Positions 5,971-11,339 of a stretch of 11,339 bases of DNA are shown piece after piece. Under the pieces are notes generated by a model. The model saw only the letters and a program-made list of their open reading frames with translations. It was not told the origin of the DNA and did no database searches. Source of the DNA: an uncultured Prevotella sp. (GTDB taxonomy: Bacteria; Bacteroidota; Bacteroidia; Bacteroidales; Bacteroidaceae). Positions within the stretch are counted from its first letter, which is position 1, and every line of letters starts with the position of its first letter. The position numbers were made by a program, and so were the translations under genes. Location: assembly GCA_945614335.1 (NCBI GenBank), contig CALZAP010000020.1, positions 1 through 11,339 of the forward strand, given 5' to 3'.

Positions 5971-7308
5971 ATGACCACACTGATAAAAAATGCCACCGTC
6001 GTCACAGACGGGGTAACAGAAAATATTGATGTCTTGATAAAGGAAGACGAAATATGTTATATCGGTAAGGACGCTACAGAACAACAGCCCATGGCAGCTC
6101 ACGACATCAATGTCGTGGATGCCACGGGCTGTTTCCTTTTGCCTGGCGTCATCGACGACCACGTGCATTTCCGCCAGCCCGGACTGACACAGAAAGCCGA
6201 CATCGCATCGGAGTCAAGGGCGGCTGCGGCGGGTGGAGTCACCACTTACTTCGACATGCCCAACACGGTGCCGCAAACCACATCCTTTGAGGCACTGCAG
6301 CAGAAGTTCGACATGGCAAGACACGACAGCGTGGTGAACTACTCCTTCTTCTTCGGAGCCACCAACGACAACACCGACCAGTTTGCCTCGCTTGACCCAC
6401 ACACGGTGCCAGGCATAAAACTTTTTATGGGCTCGTCGACCGGCAACATGCTCGTGGACAAGAAGCAGGCACTCGACCGAATCTTTTCCACTGCCACCAT
6501 GCCCGTAATGACACATTGTGAAGACACGGCCATCATCAACGCCAACATGGCAGAGGCAAAACGACTCTACGGCGACGACCCTGACGTGACCCACCATCCA
6601 GAGATACGTAGTCGTGAGGCGTGCGTGGAGTGTACAAAGGTGGCGGTGGAAATGGCACGCCGTCACGGCACACAGCTGCACTTGGCACACATCTCCACAC
6701 GTGAGGAACTCAACCTCTTAGGACCCGACGACAAGAACATCACCACCGAGGCCGTGATAGGACATCTCATGTTCAACGACGGCGACTATCCACGCCTCGG
6801 CACACTCATAAAGGTGAATCCGTCTATAAAGACTGCCGATGACCAGGCTGAACTGCGCAAGGCACTCGCCGACGGCAGAATCAGCGTGGTGGCTACTGAC
6901 CATGCGCCCCACCTGCCTTCCGACAAGCAGGGAGGAGCGGCAAAGGCTGCCTCAGGCATGCCGTCGATACAATACTCACTGCTCTCTATGCTCGAACTCG
7001 TCGACCAAGGGGTGATAAGCATCGGGCGTCTCGTGGAACTCATGTGCCACAATCCGGCAACGATATTCAACGTGTCAAAACGTGGATATATAAGAAAAGG
7101 TTATAAGGCCGACCTCGTGTTGGTGAGGAAAGTTGACCCATGGACAGTGACAGCCGACAATGTGATGAGCAAGTGCGGATGGACACCGTTCGAGGGACAC
7201 TCCTTCTCATGGAAGGTGGAACGCACTTTTTGTAACGGAAGGACTGTATTCGCCGACGGACATATCGTAGACACCAATGCTGCGGAAGCCGTGAGATTCA
7301 GGGAGTAA
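5971..7308 (+). CDS. pyrC: Dihydroorotase
   Basis: A 445-residue amidohydrolase-superfamily enzyme assigned as dihydroorotase, which closes N-carbamoyl-L-aspartate to dihydroorotate in de novo pyrimidine synthesis in the cytoplasm. Visible metal and substrate motifs are DDHVHFRQPG at 62-71 (His64 and His66 bind metal, Arg68 binds substrate), DMPNT at 95-99, GIKLFMGSSTGNM at 148-160 with Lys150 in the position of the carboxylated lysine of related enzymes, THCED at 181-185 (His182), LAHIST at 238-243 (His240) and ATDHAPH at 308-314 (Asp310). Full length for the class. Allantoinase and hydantoinase are the main alternatives, but HFRQPG, the DMPNT motif and ATDHAPH favour dihydroorotase. It lies 20 bases after the lipoprotein gene and 12 bases before the methionine synthase activation gene. 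No other pyrimidine gene is in view. Confidence 0.93.
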   Translation: MTTLIKNATVVTDGVTENIDVLIKEDEICYIGKDATEQQPMAAHDINVVDATGCFLLPGVIDDHVHFRQPGLTQKADIASESRAAAAGGVTTYFDMPNTVPQTTSFEALQQKFDMARHDSVVNYSFFFGATNDNTDQFASLDPHTVPGIKLFMGSSTGNMLVDKKQALDRIFSTATMPVMTHCEDTAIINANMAEAKRLYGDDPDVTHHPEIRSREACVECTKVAVEMARRHGTQLHLAHISTREELNLLGPDDKNITTEAVIGHLMFNDGDYPRLGTLIKVNPSIKTADDQAELRKALADGRISVVATDHAPHLPSDKQGGAAKAASGMPSIQYSLLSMLELVDQGVISIGRLVELMCHNPATIFNVSKRGYIRKGYKADLVLVRKVDPWTVTADNVMSKCGWTPFEGHSFSWKVERTFCNGRTVFADGHIVDTNAAEAVRFRE

Positions 7309-7320
7309 CAGTAGAGGCGA

Positions 7321-8136
7321 ATGAACAGACAACGCATCACATACCGCATCAGCGACGTAGCACCATATATCAACTGGGCATACTTCTACCATGCTTGGCA
7401 GGTGAAAGACCGTGACGAGCAACAGCGACTACGGCAGCAGGCTGAGGAGAGAATGAAAAACCTCGAAGCAGACCTTCTCACCTATGCCCTCTTCGCCATT
7501 GGCAACGCCAACAGCGACGGCGACGACATCATCTTCTGCGGACACCGTCTGCCCATGCTGCGCCAGCAGAAACCACAGGGCGACACCTCACCTAATCTCT
7601 GTCTCGCCGACTTCATCCGTCCCTTGCAGCAAGGCATTGCCGACACCATGGGACTCTTTGTCACCTCTGTCGACATTCGACTTGAGACAGAATATGCCTC
7701 CGACGACTTTGAACGTATGATGATGCAGCTCATAGCCGACCGCCTTGCCGAGGCAACGGCCGAGAAAATGCACGAGGAGGTGCGCCGAACCTACTGGGGC
7801 TATGCTCCCGACGAGCGGCTCACCATCGAAGAGCTGCACGTGGAGAAATTCCAAGGCATACGTCCGGCAGTGGGCTATCCCTCCCTGCCCGACGCCAGCC
7901 TGAACTTCCTGCTCGACAGCATACTGCACTTTGCCGACATAGGAGTGAGGCTGACACAGAACGGGGCAATGAAACCCCACGCCTCCGTGAGCGGACTGAT
8001 GATGGCTCACCCCCAGGCCCGCTATTTCAGCATTGGAGCCATAGGCCAGGACCAACTCGTTGACTATGCCAGCCGACGGGCTGTGCCAATAGAAATGATG
8101 AAAAAATTTCTTAATCCGATAACAAGGGAGATATGA
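7321..8136 (+). CDS. Stand-alone methionine synthase (MetH) reactivation-domain protein
   Basis: A 271-residue protein that matches only the C-terminal, S-adenosylmethionine-binding reactivation domain of cobalamin-dependent methionine synthase MetH. Shared motifs, compared with E. coli MetH from memory, are YINWAYFYHAW at 16-26 (E. coli YIDWTPFFMTW), CLADF at 94-98, ADRLAEATAEKMHEEVRR at 139-156, YWGYAPDE at 158-165, GIRPAVGYPSLPD at 179-191 and MKPHASVSGLMMAHPQARYF at 217-236. In MetH this domain binds AdoMet and, with a flavodoxin-type reductant, methylates inactive cob(II)alamin back to the working form. No cobalamin, folate or homocysteine domain is present, so it must act in trans on a shorter MetH encoded elsewhere. 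At 191-192 the sequence reads DA where E. coli has EH, so one active-site histidine is missing. It ends in a 4-base overlap with the next gene. Confidence 0.92.
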   Translation: MNRQRITYRISDVAPYINWAYFYHAWQVKDRDEQQRLRQQAEERMKNLEADLLTYALFAIGNANSDGDDIIFCGHRLPMLRQQKPQGDTSPNLCLADFIRPLQQGIADTMGLFVTSVDIRLETEYASDDFERMMMQLIADRLAEATAEKMHEEVRRTYWGYAPDERLTIEELHVEKFQGIRPAVGYPSLPDASLNFLLDSILHFADIGVRLTQNGAMKPHASVSGLMMAHPQARYFSIGAIGQDQLVDYASRRAVPIEMMKKFLNPITREI

Positions 8137-9347
8137 TCACCAGAATATTCATACCTATATTATTAGCGATAATACTGTCAGACACATGGCTCTTCAGACG
8201 ATATGTAAGAAGGAAGAGCGACGGGAAGGTGAGAAAGGTAAGATGCGCATTGCTGTTGCTGCCGTCGCTGCTGATGATAGCCGCAACGGTGGCTCTAGTT
8301 GTGTCGAAAGACTTCGCACCGCGCGACTTCTCGCTCATGAACGCCTACCTCTTCTTCCTTGCCACAATCGTGGTGCCGAAGACCATGTATGCGCTTTGCA
8401 CATTCCTTGGATTTCTCACAAGCCGCATCGTAAGGGCTGTGACAAAAAGAACACAGCATCCGCCACGAAACTACGGACGCATAGCTGGTGTCATAGTAGT
8501 AGCCGCTATTTGGTATGTGGCAGTATATGGCTGTACCACAGGCTTTTCACAAGTCACCGTGCGCCATGTGGAATACAAGTCGCCTGACCTGCCCGCCTCG
8601 TTCGACGGCTACCGCATAGTACATTTCTCCGACGCGCATGTGGGTACCTACGACGCTTCGCGCCAGCATCTGCTCCAGCAGTTTGTCGACAGCATCAACG
8701 CCCAGTGTGCCGATGCCATCGTATTCACCGGCGACCTTCAGAACCGTGAACCGCAGGAGATATACCCGCATCTAAAAACACTCTCGTCGCTGAGGGCTGT
8801 GGACGGTGTCTACTCCGTGCTCGGCAATCACGACTACTCCAACTATATCCACGCCGACCCATCCACCTGTGTGGCCAACGAGCGTGAGACCATGCGTCTT
8901 GAGAAGCAGATGGGGTGGACGCTGCTCGTCAACGACCATCATTCGATATGCCGCGCCAACGACTCCATCGTCATAGCCGGTATGGACAACGATGGCGACG
9001 GTGTTCATTTTCCGCAGAAAGGCAAGGTGACCACGACCCTGAAGGGCGTAGACAGCAAGGCTTTTGTCATCATGCTCCAGCACGACCCCACGGCATGGCG
9101 GCGCAAGATACTTCCCGAGTCCAATGCCCAGCTCACTCTCAGCGGCCATACCCATGCCATGCAGTTCGCCATCTTCGGATGGAGCCCCATACGGCTTATC
9201 TACAGCGAGTGGGGCGGCATGTTCTACGAAGGCAGCCGAGCCATAAATGTATCCACAGGTATGGGAGGCTTCATCCCCTTCCGCTTTGGAGTGCCGGGGG
9301 AGATAGTGGTGATAACGCTGAAAAGAATTAAAGAATTAAAAGATTAA
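8133..9347 (+). CDS. Membrane-anchored metallophosphoesterase
   Basis: A 404-residue calcineurin-type metallophosphoesterase. The N-terminal part has about four hydrophobic segments (3-20, 38-58, 68-95 and 115-134) and anchors the enzyme in the inner membrane. The catalytic domain (about 140-397) carries every signature: SDAHVG at 166-171 (Asp167, His169), GDLQNR at 200-205 (Asp201), GNHD at 231-234, QHDP at 316-319 (His317) and GHTHAMQ at 338-344 (His339, His341), which together hold two metal ions. The family includes YaeI/YkuE-type phosphodiesterases and the UDP-2,3-diacylglucosamine hydrolase LpxG, so a lipid or nucleotide phosphodiester is a fair guess, but the substrate is not shown. 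It overlaps the upstream gene by 4 bases (ATGA). The last eight codons (KRIKELKD) are built from the AT-rich octamer repeats that continue into the gap, so the C-terminus may have changed by repeat growth. Confidence 0.9.
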   Translation: MITRIFIPILLAIILSDTWLFRRYVRRKSDGKVRKVRCALLLLPSLLMIAATVALVVSKDFAPRDFSLMNAYLFFLATIVVPKTMYALCTFLGFLTSRIVRAVTKRTQHPPRNYGRIAGVIVVAAIWYVAVYGCTTGFSQVTVRHVEYKSPDLPASFDGYRIVHFSDAHVGTYDASRQHLLQQFVDSINAQCADAIVFTGDLQNREPQEIYPHLKTLSSLRAVDGVYSVLGNHDYSNYIHADPSTCVANERETMRLEKQMGWTLLVNDHHSICRANDSIVIAGMDNDGDGVHFPQKGKVTTTLKGVDSKAFVIMLQHDPTAWRRKILPESNAQLTLSGHTHAMQFAIFGWSPIRLIYSEWGGMFYEGSRAINVSTGMGGFIPFRFGVPGEIVVITLKRIKELKD

Positions 9348-9381
9348 AGGATTAGAGGATTAAAGGATTAGAGGAGTTAAC
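9325..9381. repeat. Octamer tandem repeat block
   Basis: Seven 8-base units occur with a single extra A: GAATTAAA at 9325 and 9333, then GATTAAAG at 9342, GATTAGAG at 9350, GATTAAAG at 9358, GATTAGAG at 9366 and a diverged GAGTTAAC at 9374. The block starts in the last seven codons of the phosphoesterase gene and runs into the gap before plsC. The alternating AAAG/AGAG units suggest duplication of a 16-base pair. Slippage could alter the phosphoesterase C-terminus and the plsC leader. Confidence 0.8.
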
Positions 9382-9393
9382 TCCATAACTCCT
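9372..9393. other. Inverted repeat at the end of the octamer block
   Basis: AGGAGTTA (9372-9379) pairs with TAACTCCT (9386-9393) around a 6-base loop. Inside it lies the perfect 12-base palindrome GGAGTTAACTCC (9373-9384), so two alternative folds compete. The bases that follow on the plus strand are A-rich, not T-rich, so it is not a standard intrinsic terminator for the upstream operon. Confidence 0.5.
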
Positions 9394-9427
9394 AAATAAA
9401 AAATTACGAGATTAAAAGTATAATTAT

Positions 9428-10186
9428 ATGAAATACATCTATTACATTTACCAGTTGTTGGTGGCAGTACCGGTAACGATAGTCGTCACCATACTTACAA
9501 CCCTCACCATTGCTATAGGATGCGCTATCGGCAACGGACATTTCTGGGGCTACTATCCCGGACACGTATGGGGATGGATCATCACCCGTATCTTCCTTCT
9601 GCCAGTGAAGGTGGAGGGTAGGGAGAATCTGGAGAAAGGACATTCTTACGTGTTCGTTGCCAACCATCAGGGAGCGTTCGACATCTTCCTCATCTATGGC
9701 TTCCTCTGCCGTAACTTCAAGTGGATGATGAAATGGCAACTGAAAAAAATACCATTTGTGGGATATGCCTGCAAAAAGTCTCATCAGATATTTGTAGACA
9801 AACGTGGACCAAGCAAGGTGAAGGAAACATACGACACGGCAAGGAAAACACTGTCGAGCGGAATGAGCGTTGTGGTGTTCCCGGAAGGTTCGCGCTCGTT
9901 TACAGGACACATGGGTGTGTTTAAGAAAGGGGCGTTCATGCTCGCCGACGAACTGCAGCTGCCCGTGGTGCCCATCACCATCAACGGTTCGTTCAACATC
10001 ATGCCACGCACACGCGACTGGCATTTTGCCAACTGGCATCCACTCTCGCTCACCATCCACCAGCCCATCTATCCTGTAGACAAAGGACCGAGAAACATAC
10101 AGGCCATCATGCACCAGAGCTACGACTCGGTGATGAGTGCCCTCGTGCCTGAATATCAAGGATATGTGGAAAATCCAGATCAGTAA
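9428..10186 (+). CDS. plsC: PlsC-type 1-acylglycerol-3-phosphate acyltransferase
   Basis: A 252-residue lysophospholipid acyltransferase, expected to acylate lysophosphatidic acid to phosphatidic acid at the inner membrane. A hydrophobic N-terminal segment (about 8-34) anchors it. The catalytic NHQGAFD motif (HX4D, His80 and Asp85) lies at 79-85, the glycerophosphate-binding FPEGSRS motif at 151-157 and the PVVPITINGS motif at 179-188. All are intact and length is normal for the family. An acyltransferase acting on another glycerolipid or an ornithine lipid is possible, since the PLSC domain is shared. It starts 80 bases after the phosphoesterase, separated by the octamer repeats; I found no TAnnTTTG box in that gap, so its promoter is unclear or it is read from upstream. 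The methyltransferase gene follows after 3 bases. Confidence 0.88.
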   Translation: MKYIYYIYQLLVAVPVTIVVTILTTLTIAIGCAIGNGHFWGYYPGHVWGWIITRIFLLPVKVEGRENLEKGHSYVFVANHQGAFDIFLIYGFLCRNFKWMMKWQLKKIPFVGYACKKSHQIFVDKRGPSKVKETYDTARKTLSSGMSVVVFPEGSRSFTGHMGVFKKGAFMLADELQLPVVPITINGSFNIMPRTRDWHFANWHPLSLTIHQPIYPVDKGPRNIQAIMHQSYDSVMSALVPEYQGYVENPDQ

Positions 10187-10189
10187 GTA

Positions 10190-10996
10190 ATGAATATAGT
10201 GGAAATCACCTCGCTCGACCAGCAAGGCATAGAAGTTTACAGTTCGCTCACCGAAGCCCAGCTGCGGCAGTTGCCGATGGCTGAAGGCGGTGTGTTTATC
10301 GTTGAGAGTCCGAAGGTTATAAAGGTAGCTCTTGACAGTGGCTACCTGCCATTGTCGTTGCTGTGCGAACGACGTCATATCAATGGCGATGCCGCCGATA
10401 TCATCTCGCGTTGTGGCGACATTCCCGTCTATACAGGCGACCGTGAACTGCTTGCCTCGCTCACGGGGTATACGCTCACACGCGGTGTGCTCTGTGCCAT
10501 GCGTCGCCCTATGCTGCCCATGGTAGACGAAGTATGTCGCAACGCAAGTAGGGTGGTGGTGATAGATGCAGTGTGCGATACCACCAACATTGGCGCCATC
10601 TTCCGCTCGGCGGCGGCACTCGGCATCGATGCCGTGCTACTCACCCGCGACTCTTGCGACCCGCTCAACCGTCGTGCAGTAAGAGTTTCGATGGGAAGCG
10701 TGTTCCTTGTGCCCTGGACATGGCTTGACGAGCCGGTGCAGAGCCTCTCAAGACTCGGCTTCAAGACTGCCGCCATGGCCCTGAGCGACAATTCCATTCC
10801 TCTCGACCATCCGGTACTGAAGACCATAGAGCGTTTGGCTGTTGTGATGGGAACAGAAGGCGACGGACTGCCCTCACACGTGATAAATGCCGCAGACTAC
10901 GTGGTACGTATCCCCATGTCCCATTCCGTCGACTCTCTAAATGTGGCAGCTGCCGCCGCCGTCACTTTTTGGGAACTGAGGAAAGTGGATCGCTGA
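10190..10996 (+). CDS. SpoU/TrmH-family RNA 2'-O-ribose methyltransferase
   Basis: A 268-residue SPOUT-class RNA methyltransferase using AdoMet to methylate a ribose 2'-OH in rRNA or tRNA. The N-terminal region (about 1-105) looks like the small substrate-binding domain, with FIVESPKVIKVAL at 36-48. The C-terminal knotted catalytic domain has all three motifs: DTTNIGAIFRSAAALGIDAV at 130-149 (Asn133 and the catalytic Arg139), VVMGTEGDGLP at 218-228 and IPMSHSVDSLNVAAAAAV at 241-258. Sequence alone does not tell which nucleotide is the target, so no symbol is given. The start ATG is 3 bases after the plsC stop, so the two genes share a transcript. The stop lies 2 bases from the end of the convergent gene on the other strand, with no terminator between. 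Confidence 0.92.
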   Translation: MNIVEITSLDQQGIEVYSSLTEAQLRQLPMAEGGVFIVESPKVIKVALDSGYLPLSLLCERRHINGDAADIISRCGDIPVYTGDRELLASLTGYTLTRGVLCAMRRPMLPMVDEVCRNASRVVVIDAVCDTTNIGAIFRSAAALGIDAVLLTRDSCDPLNRRAVRVSMGSVFLVPWTWLDEPVQSLSRLGFKTAAMALSDNSIPLDHPVLKTIERLAVVMGTEGDGLPSHVINAADYVVRIPMSHSVDSLNVAAAAAVTFWELRKVDR

Positions 10997-10998
10997 AC

Positions 10999-11339
10999 TT
11001 ACTCTTTCAGAAGTTTCTCAAGAAAGTCGTCGAGATCCTTGTCGAGATCCTTCATCAGTTCCGGATCAATAATCACCGTGTCGTCATCCACCACAAATAA
11101 CTCAGCCACGTTCTCCTTCTCGTCATCTTCAAGCACGAACGAGTAGGGCTTCAGTATCGACAGCTTTTCTATCTGCTTTTTCTTGTGGTCGATACACTTG
11201 CGGATGACTCCCGTGATTTGCTCGTAGAAGTTCTCGTCCTGGTTGTTTATCCACTGCTCAATCACCGTACGCGTAATCTCCTTGTCGTCGTCGTCAAACG
11301 CCACGAGCTCGCCCGTCTCCTGATTGGCACGGAGATGGA
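10999..11339 (-). CDS. Partial unrecognised acidic protein (3' end of gene)
   Basis: The 3' part of a gene that runs off the right edge. A GTG at 11304 could be read as a start, but the frame stays open to the window end with plausible protein (HLRANQETGELVAFDDDDKE), so this is more likely the last 112 residues of a longer protein. I do not recognise it. It is very acidic, with runs of Asp and Glu (DDDDKE, LEDDEKEN, VVDDDT, DLDKDLDDF), a small basic patch (DHKKKQIEKL) and probable helices, but no cysteine cluster, membrane segment or catalytic motif. It is convergent with the methyltransferase gene, leaving 2 bases between stops. A cytoplasmic protein or adaptor is a guess from composition alone. 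Confidence 0.7.
   Translation of the reverse strand, partial: HLRANQETGELVAFDDDDKEITRTVIEQWINNQDENFYEQITGVIRKCIDHKKKQIEKLSILKPYSFVLEDDEKENVAELFVVDDDTVIIDPELMKDLDKDLDDFLEKLLKE

Noticed and set aside
9325..9381. Octamer block as a CRISPR array
   Set aside because: The units are 8 bases and adjoining, with no spacers and no cas genes nearby.
9372..9393. Inverted repeat as an intrinsic terminator after the phosphoesterase gene
   Set aside because: The sequence after the stem is A-rich, so the transcript has no U tract; it is kept only as an inverted repeat.
9404..10378. A 324-codon open frame on the minus strand across plsC and the start of the methyltransferase gene
   Set aside because: It lies antisense to plsC, which has all its catalytic motifs intact; the antisense translation is rich in His, Arg and Tyr with no recognisable domain. 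Codon bias explains the missing stops.

Overview
The window looks like ordinary chromosomal DNA from a Bacteroidota bacterium, most likely a Prevotella-type member of the Bacteroidales. The evidence is promoter boxes of the Bacteroidota form (a TTG/TTTCG-like element about 20 bases upstream of TAnnTTTG), a lack of clear Shine-Dalgarno sites, a lone gene for the methionine synthase reactivation domain, a DUF4369-type lipoprotein, and roughly balanced GC with AT-rich gaps. Genes are tightly packed. The longest gap is 193 bases (3394-3586), so there is no gene-free stretch above 300 bases. I see no rRNA, tRNA, insertion sequence, prophage or CRISPR array.

Left part (15-3393, all minus strand): a GNAT acetyltransferase, then the L-lactate oxidation operon lutA-lutB-lutC. 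lutA and lutB overlap by 4 bases, and lutC follows lutB after 15 bases. The operon should let the cell oxidise lactate to pyruvate through an iron-sulfur enzyme complex. No lactate permease is in view. A short direct repeat lies in the gap upstream of lutA.

Middle (3394-5062, plus strand): a divergent promoter region in which both promoters share the same extended -33 sequence. The rightward one serves a Bax-inhibitor-1-family membrane protein, an FtsB/DivIC-like division protein and a four-helix membrane protein of unknown function, spaced 14-19 bases apart.

Right-centre (5098-9347, plus strand): a second promoter leads into a DUF4369-type lipoprotein, dihydroorotase (pyrC), a stand-alone MetH reactivation-domain protein and a membrane-anchored metallophosphoesterase. 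The last two overlap by 4 bases. A block of 8-base tandem repeats with a palindrome starts inside the last codons of the phosphoesterase gene and fills much of the gap that follows.

Right end: plsC-type acyltransferase (phospholipid synthesis) and a SpoU/TrmH-family RNA 2'-O-methyltransferase separated by 3 bases. They are followed tail to tail by the 3' part of an unrecognised acidic protein gene that runs off the right edge on the minus strand.

Most of this is housekeeping. I found no clear new multi-gene system. The points most worth a second look are the split methionine synthase arrangement, the matched divergent promoters, the octamer repeat block, and the two unassigned small proteins.
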